A model generated the notes under the pieces. It was not told where the DNA came from and did no database searches. It saw only the letters and a program-made list of their open reading frames with translations. Shown in pieces: positions 5,700 through 15,098 of a stretch of 24,269 nt of DNA. The DNA comes from a virus. The translations under genes and the position numbers were made by a program. The stretch is taken from positions 1 to 24,269 of IMG/VR virus record IMGVR_UViG_3300030099_001336. The stretch is one strand, 5' to 3'. Numbering within the stretch: position 1 is the stretch's first letter; every line of letters begins with the position of its first letter.

Positions 5700-6153
5700 G
5701 TATATAGGTATAGACCCTGGTAAGGGTGGTGGCATTGCAATGCTACAAGGTAGAACAATGAAGGTCAATAAGTGCCCAGCAACAATCGATGATATGTCTA
5801 TGATGTTCGCGTTACTCATAGGCGACACTCCTCCTAGTAACATCCGTGTTATTATTGAAAAAGTCTGGGCACGACCTACAGATGGTAAATCATCTATATT
5901 TACCTTTGCACAAAACTATGGAAATTGGGAGGGTATAGTCTCTTCGCACGAAATAAAAACATATTACGTGACTCCTCAAGTATGGATTAAATCCATTGGG
6001 TGCCCTCCTAAGCTTTCCAAGAAAGACCGTAAGAACTATTTAAAAGAACTGGCAAAGAAAAAATATCCAAAGGTAGCTAAGAAAATCATATTAGCAACAG
6101 CAGACGCTGTGCTCCTAGCAGACTATGGAAAGAACATTGCTAAAATTAAGTGA
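5671..6153 (+). CDS. RuvC-like Holliday junction resolvase
   Basis: 160 residues from ATG 5671, chosen because GGAG at 5661-5664 lies six bases upstream; a longer frame from 5548 lies inside the helicase and lacks an SD. RNase H-fold motifs are visible: YIGIDPGKGGG with catalytic Asp15, RVIIEKVWARP with Glu63, TPQVWIKSIG, and a C-terminal TADAVLLADYG with Asp145. Phage RuvC-like enzymes cut four-way junctions, resolving recombination intermediates or branched DNA before packaging. The acidic residue normally 3-4 positions before Asp145 appears replaced (LATAD), which may reduce or shift metal binding. It overlaps the helicase by 29 bases. Confidence 0.82.
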   Translation: MPKSNSKLIKYIGIDPGKGGGIAMLQGRTMKVNKCPATIDDMSMMFALLIGDTPPSNIRVIIEKVWARPTDGKSSIFTFAQNYGNWEGIVSSHEIKTYYVTPQVWIKSIGCPPKLSKKDRKNYLKELAKKKYPKVAKKIILATADAVLLADYGKNIAKIK

Positions 6154-6205
6154 CATAGCAGAAGTATTTGGAGAACTAAAACGAGTAGCTGAAGGAGGCA
6201 AACTA

Positions 6206-6589
6206 GTGGGCATAACATACGAAGAAATGAAGAAGTTTGATTTAGACTTAAAATTTGGCAAAATTGGAGAGGATTTTGTTAAAGACATGCAGAATGGTAA
6301 CACCATGATAGAAGTTAAGACAGAACGCGATATATGGAAGGATACAGGCAATATAGCTATAGAGGTTAGATGCAATGGCGTTCCATCAGGTATTTCTACT
6401 ACAGGCTCTGCAGTTTGGATACATTTACTGAGTTATAATAATAAGATAGAAGGTGGATTTATATTTTCAGTAGATGATTTAAAAGATAAGATTAGAAGAT
6501 TGTTGAAAGAAGAAAAAGCTAGGCTTGTAATGGGTGGTGATTTTGACTCTAGTCAGATGGTATTACTACCAATTAAAGAACTATTTTAA
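6206..6589 (+). CDS. Small PD-(D/E)XK-like nuclease or DNA-binding protein
   Basis: 127 residues from GTG 6206, chosen because AAGGAGG (6192-6198) lies seven bases upstream; an in-frame ATG at 6125 gives a 154-residue form without an SD and overlapping the resolvase by 29 bases. The fold signature is GKIGEDFVKDM followed by MIEVKTERD (E-x-K) and TGNIAIEV, with a later GVPSGISTTGSAVWIHLL. This matches small phage PD-(D/E)XK-like proteins I have seen near replication genes (EVK...TGN..IE...GKPSGI.TT). The Glu and Lys needed for metal-dependent cleavage are present. Target unknown. Its 3' end overlaps the giant gene on the opposite strand by 9 bases. Confidence 0.7.
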   Translation: MGITYEEMKKFDLDLKFGKIGEDFVKDMQNGNTMIEVKTERDIWKDTGNIAIEVRCNGVPSGISTTGSAVWIHLLSYNNKIEGGFIFSVDDLKDKIRRLLKEEKARLVMGGDFDSSQMVLLPIKELF

Positions 6590-9500
6590 CGCTTTTTTTA
6601 TTAACTTTACTGCCTCTGGGTCTCGTAAATATTTATGTATTAACTTTTCCATTTCATCTACTTTTGTAAAGTATTGTCCCTCTAATTTCCTAAGTTCATA
6701 CATATATACCTTACCTCTTTTTTCATCTTTGTTAAGCCATTTCACCCATTTAGCAGTTTCTACAGGTTTTTTCTTAACTGGAGATAAAATATTAGGATTC
6801 ATTCTAGTGATAGAGGCTTTAACTTGCTTTACTGCTTCTTTTATAGCTTTAGAATACCCATTTGGGCCTCTATACTTTGTATGTTCTCCATTTTTATCTA
6901 CGTCGTTCCTATAATATTCTGTTGCAATCCCATACACAGATATTGCATATTGTCTGGCCGCTTCATCTGGAGTTCCCATAAGAAAAACTTCTTTTAATTC
7001 TCTGTAAAATGGGTCTTTAGTAGTTGCAATTCTATCTCCAAAATCAGGCCCGTCAGGCATAACTTCATTTTTAAACTCGTAATATAATGCTCTGTATTTA
7101 GACGAGCCTTTATTAAGAGCGTTTTTCTCTCCTCGCTTTCTTATATTAGATAAGTATGCTCTATAAGCTGAAGATGTGTTCTTTAAAAGGTCTTCTAATG
7201 ATTGACTTTTAGTTTTAGTTCCTTCTATAGGGGCTCTAAGAGCAGTTACAAACGCTTTACCCCATTCATATAAAGCAGGATATACAGTCATATCTGCGCC
7301 TTCTCCATCCATCATTCTAAGCACATCGGTGGCAAGTCCAAATGTTTCACCTCTTACAAGCAATGTTTTCATATAAGTATCCCAGTTAGAATTTTCCTCT
7401 GGAACATTTGACTGTAAAAGATAACTATACATTGATATTAATGCTTGCCCTGTAGCAATAGGAGCAAGACCCATCATTGCAATTTTTATATAATCATTAT
7501 TCTTTTTTGCTAATTGAAAGTTTCTTAATTGATTTCTGTTAAACTGATACGCCATCTTTTTAAATAAAAGCATTGGCTTAACCATACCTTTATCCCAGTA
7601 ATCTGGCATAAATAATCCTTGAGCAGAGCCTTGAGTGTTTATATGTGCATAAGTATTGATTTGATTAGACATTACTTCTAATTCTCTTTTAATTTTTGAT
7701 GCTTCAAAAGAGTCCTTAAAAGAATGTCCATCAACACCATTTAGGCCATACTTTTTAAACAAACTAACCTGTCTATCACTCATGTGATAAAATTCTTTTA
7801 ATCTATCTGTTGCATTTCTAATAGCTTTTTCTGACGAGCCTGAAGATTGAAGTATTTTTACCAACCTAGCCGCATCATATTTAGCACTAGCTATTGCAAT
7901 AATTCTATTCGCATTCTCTGTAGGCTTCATGCCTCCGAGTGCAAACATAGCATCCCATATCTTATTAGTTCTTATATCAGTAATATGCCCCACACCAACA
8001 GAAGTATCAAGAGTCATCCTAACATCATTCCTAAAATCTTTTGACATCGATAAAACAAGGCCTCTCATATAATCTCGCAAATAAAATGATGACATATTAA
8101 TATTTTGACCTAAAAATAAGTTTTTAGCCCCAGCGGTAATAAAACCTAGCGCAGTTTTAGAATAAATTCCTGCTAAACTATTTGCTCCTGTAACAAAAAC
8201 ACCATTATCCCCATACAATCTTTTATTAATACCAAGCTCTTTATCTATTTGAACTTCTAACCAGTTACCCCATTGTTTATTTTTTAATTTTAACGAGCCT
8301 ATAAGGGCTTCTGTTTGCCTTCCTTTAATATTTGTATCTTTTAACTTAACCATATCTGGAAACATCTCAGCATTAGCTAAAAACTTTGACATCCCTGCGG
8401 CATATGGTTGTATATAGCTATTAAAATCAGTTTCATATACTTTAACATTTTTACCATTAATCTCTATAATTTCTGGTAATTTAATGTGCCTTGTTTTTAA
8501 TGCACTAGACGTTGCTTTTGCTCTTGAGAATTTAAACATATCATTAATAGAAGCTTCTACTTCCATTCTAGCAATCTCATCAAACTCCGCTATCTGTTCT
8601 TTTGTTACATCTTTCTTTTTGTATTTTTCTTGTGCAAGTCTTTTCGCCAATTTGTTCTTAGGCTCTTCTACAAGTTTATGATAATACTTCCCGCCATTTG
8701 ACTCATCAAACAGCTCTCTAAATTGTTTTGTTGTAGTACGAGTAAGATAAACATTGTCTTCTATCCAATTAATAGGATGATTTTCTAAAAACTGTTTGTA
8801 TTCCGCTTCTGATTTAAAAGCTGCTTTAACTGCTGTATAGTATGCATCTTTATTATATTGTCTGTAGTCATCCCACATTAATGCTACTTCTGCTTCTCTT
8901 GTAGCAGGCTTACCATCTTTGTCTTTTTTAACAGCATCTATAACACGTTTGTATTTTTTATTGTTGAATTTAAATTTATCTTTTTCAACAATAACATAAT
9001 CACTTTCAAAAGTATTTTTAATAAACTTGCGCTCATATGGTTTTAATATATTTTTATTTAATCGCTCTAAGTATCGTTCAATATCCATTAGATATAAAGA
9101 CTTTTTAACATTGTTAAGCTCAATCTTATTGACTCTATATAATGAATTAAATTTATCTTGGAACGCATTAAATTTAGCATAATGCTCTGATTCAATACTT
9201 GCTCTTGTTAGTAATTTTTTACTTAATACTTTTTCCCCAAGCATTTCAACGACTTCCCATACTGGTATAAAAGATTTAGCTATACCGCTCATTATGCCTT
9301 CAAGCTTTTTTATTTTTTTAAACTTTGATGAGTCACTTTCTACTTTTGCATCAAATAAATATTGTTCATTGTCGACAGGAATATCTTTTGCAGGCTCTTT
9401 AATAGCATATTCAAACTCAGCAAGCTGTCTGCTATTAGCACGCACAATATCTCCGTTAGGGACACCTAGTGCTGTTAATACTTTGTTGCTTTGCGTCTTA

Positions 9501-11446
9501 CTAAGCACAGTATCTTTTAGTTTGTCAACCCTTGCCATTGTTCTTAATTCATTTGCTTTATTAGATAGCTTCATTAAGTTTTTAGAAGAATCTATATCAA
9601 GTTGTTTAGAAAATCTATTAATGTCAGCCTGTGTTGTGTTAGGGTCATTTAATTTAAATTTAGCAGGATTTTTTATACCAGCTCGGGTCGCGACAAACTC
9701 TGTTATCTGCCTTGACTGCAAAGCACTCACTTTCTTTTTAGGCTGTTTTACAAACGATTTGTATTTAGCCTGTGTATCCTCTATAAGTTTTATTTTCTTC
9801 TCAGAAACAGGCTTTACAGGCTCTATATCACCCTTAGTAGTTTTTTGAAATAAAGATTGTTGCTGAACATCAGTTTTTGGTATACCTGTTAACTGATAAT
9901 TAACATCATCAAACACATCTACTATTTGACCTATGCTTGTATTTAAATCATTTTTCATTGTAGAGAATTGTTTGTCAGTTAAAGGCTTATCTGTCATTGA
10001 TTCAAAAGCAGATTTTAATTTAACGTTATCTTTAGCTACACTATCAAGTATAATTCTAGTCTCATTAAGCGTTCTAGCTCCATCTTCTGCCATCCATCTT
10101 GCATCTTCCTTAGATACTTTATTGCCCTGTATTTGCTCATCAGTATATTTATTTGCAATCTTCTCTAACTTTGCTGACCGTTCTTTAAAATCTTTTAAAC
10201 TTTTAATATCATCAAAAAGATTTACGTCTTGTAAATTTAACTCTTCAATAACTTCTCTTGATAGTTCAGGGTTCTTTAAATTTTGACGAACTCTTACGAG
10301 CATATCATTATTCATTTGCCCTTCTTCTATATTTATGTCTTCTATTTTAGCAGCAACTTTTGACATATTATATTTAGATAAAATTTTACTACCAGCAAAT
10401 AACGATGCAACCATCGAACCATCAGCAGCTACATTTGTAAACCACTCATCAGAACCTATCATAGGATAGTCTTTAAAATTATTTAATCCAATCTCTTTGT
10501 AGAATGAAGGTAGTGTAGCGAACGCTACGGTCTCTACAGATGCTTGTCCAGGTAGTCCATATAATGCTTTCTGTGATGCAGATAAAGTCTCTCCACCCTC
10601 TTTTGCAGCATTTACTTTCATCGCGTACTTAGACCCTAGTAACCCTCTGCCAACAACACCCGCAGGGAAACCTATAAGAAATGACTCTAAGAATCCATCT
10701 CCAGCATCTGACATTACTTGGGATACATCAATACTGCCCTTTTCAGATTTTTGATTTGCCGCAGAAGCTGTGGCTGCATAAGCAGAAGATATCATTCCAA
10801 ACGCAGTACCATCTTGTATCCCAGATTCTACTAATTGCTTGGCTAATAATTTGTTTTTAGGGGCTGCAGTTTTAACTAAAGATTTAACTCCTGTTGCTTT
10901 TGCTACGGCTGTAGATGCTTGTGCTGCCTTTGCTCCTAATCCTGCCCCAGAAACATATAAAGCAATTTCCATAGGAGAAGCCATACCTGTAATAAAACTA
11001 CCTACTTCTGCTCCCCATCCTGGGTCATAATCACCTATATCATATTTTGGCTTACCATACGTTGCTTGATATGCAAGGCCAACTAAAGATTGATTATAAG
11101 ACTTTCTAAAAAATTCTGGAGAAATCCCTAATATAGGAATACCTGAATCTGTAAACATCTCAGACGCTCCACTTAAACCTATTTGATATACAGACTCTAA
11201 AAATCCTTTTGACGCATCTGGAGAAACATCAACATCTTGATATCGATTGCTTAACATTGGAGCATTTTGCTCGGGTTCTATTTTATTTGCAGGGGGTTCG
11301 TAATCAGGGACTTCTACACCTTGAGATTCAAAAAGTAAATTTTTCCCATAAGTATAAACATCTAAATCACTCATGTCTTGAGTAAATTGTGGTCGTTTAT
11401 TTCTAAAATATTGTATTAAATCGTCTTGATTATTTACGTTTTGCAT
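6581..11446 (-). CDS. Giant virion-associated protein, probable internal/ejection protein (1621 aa)
   Basis: The largest gene in the window and last of the minus-strand block. The N-terminus is polar and has a short leader-like SDLDVYTYGKNLLFES. Residues about 147-180 (VGSFITGMASPMEIALYVSG) and 250-271 are hydrophobic, with Gly/Ala-rich helices that could enter a membrane. The middle is long, charged and helical. Near the C-terminus, TENANRIIAIASAKYDAARL, then KPMLLFKKMAYQFNRNQLRN and a hydrophobic IAMMGLAPIATGQALISMYS resemble the LPD38-type region of large phage polyvalent proteins. No lytic transglycosylase motif is visible. By position and size it is the counterpart of T7 gp16, which is ejected with the genome to form a channel. 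No SD is seen; the 21-base gap upstream is nearly pure A/T. Confidence 0.7.
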   Translation of the reverse strand: MQNVNNQDDLIQYFRNKRPQFTQDMSDLDVYTYGKNLLFESQGVEVPDYEPPANKIEPEQNAPMLSNRYQDVDVSPDASKGFLESVYQIGLSGASEMFTDSGIPILGISPEFFRKSYNQSLVGLAYQATYGKPKYDIGDYDPGWGAEVGSFITGMASPMEIALYVSGAGLGAKAAQASTAVAKATGVKSLVKTAAPKNKLLAKQLVESGIQDGTAFGMISSAYAATASAANQKSEKGSIDVSQVMSDAGDGFLESFLIGFPAGVVGRGLLGSKYAMKVNAAKEGGETLSASQKALYGLPGQASVETVAFATLPSFYKEIGLNNFKDYPMIGSDEWFTNVAADGSMVASLFAGSKILSKYNMSKVAAKIEDINIEEGQMNNDMLVRVRQNLKNPELSREVIEELNLQDVNLFDDIKSLKDFKERSAKLEKIANKYTDEQIQGNKVSKEDARWMAEDGARTLNETRIILDSVAKDNVKLKSAFESMTDKPLTDKQFSTMKNDLNTSIGQIVDVFDDVNYQLTGIPKTDVQQQSLFQKTTKGDIEPVKPVSEKKIKLIEDTQAKYKSFVKQPKKKVSALQSRQITEFVATRAGIKNPAKFKLNDPNTTQADINRFSKQLDIDSSKNLMKLSNKANELRTMARVDKLKDTVLSKTQSNKVLTALGVPNGDIVRANSRQLAEFEYAIKEPAKDIPVDNEQYLFDAKVESDSSKFKKIKKLEGIMSGIAKSFIPVWEVVEMLGEKVLSKKLLTRASIESEHYAKFNAFQDKFNSLYRVNKIELNNVKKSLYLMDIERYLERLNKNILKPYERKFIKNTFESDYVIVEKDKFKFNNKKYKRVIDAVKKDKDGKPATREAEVALMWDDYRQYNKDAYYTAVKAAFKSEAEYKQFLENHPINWIEDNVYLTRTTTKQFRELFDESNGGKYYHKLVEEPKNKLAKRLAQEKYKKKDVTKEQIAEFDEIARMEVEASINDMFKFSRAKATSSALKTRHIKLPEIIEINGKNVKVYETDFNSYIQPYAAGMSKFLANAEMFPDMVKLKDTNIKGRQTEALIGSLKLKNKQWGNWLEVQIDKELGINKRLYGDNGVFVTGANSLAGIYSKTALGFITAGAKNLFLGQNINMSSFYLRDYMRGLVLSMSKDFRNDVRMTLDTSVGVGHITDIRTNKIWDAMFALGGMKPTENANRIIAIASAKYDAARLVKILQSSGSSEKAIRNATDRLKEFYHMSDRQVSLFKKYGLNGVDGHSFKDSFEASKIKRELEVMSNQINTYAHINTQGSAQGLFMPDYWDKGMVKPMLLFKKMAYQFNRNQLRNFQLAKKNNDYIKIAMMGLAPIATGQALISMYSYLLQSNVPEENSNWDTYMKTLLVRGETFGLATDVLRMMDGEGADMTVYPALYEWGKAFVTALRAPIEGTKTKSQSLEDLLKNTSSAYRAYLSNIRKRGEKNALNKGSSKYRALYYEFKNEVMPDGPDFGDRIATTKDPFYRELKEVFLMGTPDEAARQYAISVYGIATEYYRNDVDKNGEHTKYRGPNGYSKAIKEAVKQVKASITRMNPNILSPVKKKPVETAKWVKWLNKDEKRGKVYMYELRKLEGQYFTKVDEMEKLIHKYLRDPEAVKLIKKALK

Positions 11447-11467
11447 TAATTGTATAAATATTTTTTA

Positions 11468-13480
11468 TTATTTTTCGTCAGCATACCCAAACTTAGCAAA
11501 AGGTGTAGCTAGCAATATTCCTTGCTCTAACTCATTAATTGTTTTAGCTTTTGAGTGCTTACTCATCATACTTGCTAATTTTTGATTTGAAGTTAAATCA
11601 TAATTTAAGCCTAGCAATTCTTTTAATATTGGTATTTGACCTTTAAGTGCCTGGTAAGAGCTATAATCTTGCTTTCTATTTTCTCCTACGGAATAATATT
11701 TTTTTAATTGTTTTATTGCGTTAAAAATACTTGATTTTCCACCGCTAGGAAATCCTTTTTCTCCACGAAATGAACCAGGAAATTTTTCGCTAATTAAATA
11801 TTTTCTTAATAAACTTTTGCCTAGCCTTCTATTTTCTTCAGTATCTGATTCTTTTGCAATTCTATCAATTAAATCTCTTTCTTTTTTTGAAAATTCTGAT
11901 TTAGTCAAATCAAAGTTAGATAGAAAATCATTTAAATTATTAAATGTCAATACACCTTCTTTATCCATTGTTTGTTTAATATATTTTTTTGGTTCTGCTC
12001 TTCTAAGTTGCCCAGTCCAAGAATATGTACTATCATTATCAACCATACCTGCCTTCACTCGTCCATTAGAATCTACCTCATGTTCTCTACCTTTATACAT
12101 AATAGTATTTTTCTTAACTTTTTTAACAGGCTCTCTAGCTTGCAACAATTCTGCATCGGTCATAGCTGTATCTGTCTTAGCTTCAACTTTATCTTGGTCT
12201 TTAGCGTCACTTACAACAAATGATTCACTTAAATTTAAATCAGAAAAATCAATATTTTGAGAATCTTGTGTTGATTTTTTAATAGTTTCTTTATTAAAAT
12301 CATCATCGTCACCAGTTGGCTCTATATTACCATAGATACCCTTTACATCCCAAGCTTCTAACCCTCGTATAGCTCTCTTAATACCTGCATCATTTTTTTC
12401 TATAAGGTCATTTAGCATTACTGTAAATAAACCTTTATCTATATTTCCTGATTGAAGTTGTTTAAAAAATTCTTCAGTATCTTTTTCTGGGTCTCCAGTT
12501 AAAGCAACTGGATTTACAGATTGCACGTCTTCATTGTTAGCGAAATCCTTAGTATTTTCTACATATGCTGCTTCATTAAATTCACCTTCTTTATAAGTTC
12601 TAAGTATTGAACTTAATTTAGTAATAGCGTCTTTATTTGAGCCTCTTCTGAATTTCAACTCGTCCGTAAACATTTTTCTCTGATTTTCTCCAGTCTTTAT
12701 AAAAGCATCAATATCAAAACCTTCTTCTCCAGTTAATGATACGATTACTGAAGCTTGCTCTGGAGATATAACTCCATCAATAGCTGCCCCTGAAACTACA
12801 CCTTGTAAAACTTCATCATGCCTAGCTTGTCTTTTAATTAACTCCGCTAAAGACATTTCTCCTTGACTCCCATCATCTCTTGTGTAAGGGATTTTCATTG
12901 AAGGTATTGTCTTCATTCTTCCATAACCATCTTTACCTACAAAATTTTCAATCAATGAATTAAACCCTGCAGCTTTCATTCTTCTTTCAGCAACACTAGC
13001 AAGATATCCACCTTCTTTCTTTTCTTTAGCAATATTATCAGTAAAAGAGCGAACTAAATCTGCCTCAGTTAGTTCATATAACGGTGTCCCTAAAACATTA
13101 TTAGAACTCATAAGCTCAGTTGCTAGTTGGCTTGCTTGGCTTCTTACATCTGTATAATTACTACGTTTTTTAGAAATAGCAAAATCAAGTGTTTCATTTA
13201 ATATATTACCTGCTTGATTATTGTATACTTTATTAGAAGATATATTATCTTTCATTCTTTGCAGTCTATCTAAATCTGCTGGAGTGGTATAATTATCAAT
13301 AGTTTCGTACAATACTTTCATCGCATTAATGTCAGAAACTTCTCTCTTTTCTTGTATTTGCTGAACACCAGAAGATATAGCTCCAACAGTAGTAATTAAA
13401 TTATTTAACTTATTAATAGGAGACTCTTCGTCAAACCCCATATTTACATTAACACCTGATGGTAATCTTTTTACTGCCAT
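11468..13480 (-). CDS. Large virion-associated protein, possible internal core protein (670 aa)
   Basis: Begins at ATG 13480, not the in-frame ATG at 13507: the former follows TAGGAG by ten bases and shares a base with the upstream stop (TAATG). The product is soluble-looking, largely helical and acidic, with a low-complexity linker around residues 385-430 rich in Asp/Thr/Lys, and a C-terminal helical half (RDLIDRIAKESDTEENRRLG). No enzyme motif is recognised. By order (small, small, about 670 aa, giant) it parallels T7 gp15, which forms part of the internal core. That analogy rests on synteny and size, not on sequence similarity. Confidence 0.62.
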   Translation of the reverse strand: MAVKRLPSGVNVNMGFDEESPINKLNNLITTVGAISSGVQQIQEKREVSDINAMKVLYETIDNYTTPADLDRLQRMKDNISSNKVYNNQAGNILNETLDFAISKKRSNYTDVRSQASQLATELMSSNNVLGTPLYELTEADLVRSFTDNIAKEKKEGGYLASVAERRMKAAGFNSLIENFVGKDGYGRMKTIPSMKIPYTRDDGSQGEMSLAELIKRQARHDEVLQGVVSGAAIDGVISPEQASVIVSLTGEEGFDIDAFIKTGENQRKMFTDELKFRRGSNKDAITKLSSILRTYKEGEFNEAAYVENTKDFANNEDVQSVNPVALTGDPEKDTEEFFKQLQSGNIDKGLFTVMLNDLIEKNDAGIKRAIRGLEAWDVKGIYGNIEPTGDDDDFNKETIKKSTQDSQNIDFSDLNLSESFVVSDAKDQDKVEAKTDTAMTDAELLQAREPVKKVKKNTIMYKGREHEVDSNGRVKAGMVDNDSTYSWTGQLRRAEPKKYIKQTMDKEGVLTFNNLNDFLSNFDLTKSEFSKKERDLIDRIAKESDTEENRRLGKSLLRKYLISEKFPGSFRGEKGFPSGGKSSIFNAIKQLKKYYSVGENRKQDYSSYQALKGQIPILKELLGLNYDLTSNQKLASMMSKHSKAKTINELEQGILLATPFAKFGYADEK

Positions 13481-14280
13481 TAATCTATTGCTCCTACATC
13501 CTGCCAACTTGCAATTGTTCCATATAAATCATCAAGTGCACTCGCTCTTTCTGCATCTACATCGCTATATATATTTTCTACCCCGCTCATGAATGAGCCT
13601 TCAGCAATATCTTGATACTGCTCTCTTTGCCCATAACCTGCAAAATCCCCACCTAATGCGGTAGCAGTCTTACGTTTATCAATTAATCTATCCACTAAAG
13701 GCTTTTTTTCTTTTTCAATATATGGATTATAAAAACCTGTAGTTGTTTTTCTTATTTGCTCCATAGTCAAAGGTTTAACTGATTCTAATAAATTTTGAGT
13801 ATTGCCTTCATATGCATCTTCTCTATATTTTTCTCCTACGCCTGGTAAGTTTTCTAATATAGACTCTCTACTCAATGGATTAAAACCAATCCCGCCAAAT
13901 GATTCTGGGGATGTATATTGAGATGACAATGTATTACTAGCAGTACCAAATCCCATTGTAGCAATAAGCTCAGAAGCGGGTACAAATACCCCTGTATCAG
14001 TAGTAACTCCTTCCGTAAAAGCTTGTGCATTTAAACCAATTGTTTCGCTAATACCTGAAGCTTCTGCAGAAGATAAATCTAAATCTCCAGTAAAAAATTT
14101 TGCTAAGCCTTTCCTAGTCTCTTCATTCAAATCATCCCATGGTGTTAAATTGTCAAATCCTTCATACCATTCTTTTGTTTCATTTTCTATATTGCCAAAC
14201 TCTTCTGAACTACGAACTCCCATCGCTCCTATATCTCTTCTAACACTTGGACTTAATAATTTATCTAAAAAACTTGACAT
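13480..14280 (-). CDS. Virion-associated protein of unknown function (266 aa)
   Basis: A soluble, mixed-composition protein. The N-terminus has SFLDKLLSPSVRRDIGAMG. The middle is Gly/Ser/Thr-rich with several NPLSRESILENLPG-like segments. The C-terminal third is helical and charged (RLIDKRKTATALGGDFAGYG). AGGAG lies 12 bases before the ATG, and the upstream gene stops two bases before it. Nothing in the sequence names a function; its place between a glycine-rich membrane-like protein and the 670-residue protein suggests an internal or tail-associated component. Confidence 0.6.
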   Translation of the reverse strand: MSSFLDKLLSPSVRRDIGAMGVRSSEEFGNIENETKEWYEGFDNLTPWDDLNEETRKGLAKFFTGDLDLSSAEASGISETIGLNAQAFTEGVTTDTGVFVPASELIATMGFGTASNTLSSQYTSPESFGGIGFNPLSRESILENLPGVGEKYREDAYEGNTQNLLESVKPLTMEQIRKTTTGFYNPYIEKEKKPLVDRLIDKRKTATALGGDFAGYGQREQYQDIAEGSFMSGVENIYSDVDAERASALDDLYGTIASWQDVGAID

Positions 14281-14282
14281 GG

Positions 14283-15098
14283 TTATCTGATTCTCCTTCG
14301 TGGTGCATCTATTTCGCTAAAACTAATATCTCCTGGTTGACCTATTAAATAATCAATTAAAGGTGATTTACCTGCTCTTAATAATGAATATGGATTAAAT
14401 GTTGCACTTATGTTAGACCTTGGTATACCTAGCGTAACAGGCTTGGTGATTGATTTAGCAGTTTTTGATAAAACTTCGCCCTCTTTACCACCAAATGTTT
14501 CTAAAATTCCTTTAAGAGCGTCTGTTCCTGTAGTAACTGCTTTATTAATTTTAGGCATTTTTGTTGATATATTTGGAATACTTTTTAATTGCCCTCCGAG
14601 ACTAATACCACTTAATACTGCGTCTAAAATATTTCCAGTTTTAGCAGCTCCTCTAGCTCCCTGTAAATATTGTTCTCCCTCCATACTAGCTTGACCTACT
14701 GCATTTGCCAGAATTGATTCTAAAGGTGTTCCTTCGAATCGTTTCATTGTATCACTATCTAATGCGCCTAATTCTCTTAAATTATCTATATATTTTTTAT
14801 AATCTTGGTCAGTTAAAATACCAGTACGAACAGAATCTAATAACTGTAACGCTGCACCTGCAGGACCTAAAGCTCCAAACACTAAGCCTTTAAGAAGATT
14901 AGCCCCAAAACCACCTCCAAAAAAATTACCACTTTTAGATTTTTTTGATGCTTGGTCTTGTATTTTTTGTAATTGTTCTTCTAATGCTTGATTAGCCGCT
15001 TCGGTTTCTTGTTGTCTAAATTGATTTGCAGCAACTTGCCTGCTAACGCCATAATCTTGAGCTGCTTTTTGTGTTGAAAATCCTCCGAGTCTAGCCAT
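14283..15098 (-). CDS. Glycine-rich virion-associated protein with a membrane-like segment (271 aa)
   Basis: N-terminal residues 10-55 are a Gln/Ala-rich helix (RQVAANQFRQQETEAANQAL) typical of small podovirus internal proteins. Residues 57-87 (NFFGGGFGANLLKGLVFGAL) are Gly-rich and hydrophobic and could insert into a membrane. The rest is soluble, ending in an Arg-rich tail (APRRRIR). The layout of a helical Gln/Ala N-terminus plus a hydrophobic glycine stretch is what T7 gp14-like ejection proteins show, so an internal virion/ejection role is inferred. GAAGGGAA precedes the ATG. Confidence in the function is moderate only. Confidence 0.6.
   Translation of the reverse strand: MARLGGFSTQKAAQDYGVSRQVAANQFRQQETEAANQALEEQLQKIQDQASKKSKSGNFFGGGFGANLLKGLVFGALGPAGAALQLLDSVRTGILTDQDYKKYIDNLRELGALDSDTMKRFEGTPLESILANAVGQASMEGEQYLQGARGAAKTGNILDAVLSGISLGGQLKSIPNISTKMPKINKAVTTGTDALKGILETFGGKEGEVLSKTAKSITKPVTLGIPRSNISATFNPYSLLRAGKSPLIDYLIGQPGDISFSEIDAPRRRIR

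Noticed and set aside
6581-11446. Lytic transglycosylase domain in the giant protein, as in T7 gp16
   Set aside because: I found no convincing catalytic Glu with the usual downstream Gly/Met/Asn motifs when reading the sequence.
6534-12260. Several plus-strand open frames opposite the giant and 670-residue genes
   Set aside because: They are Ser/Leu/Phe-rich antisense shadows without SD sites, lying wholly inside well-supported minus-strand genes.
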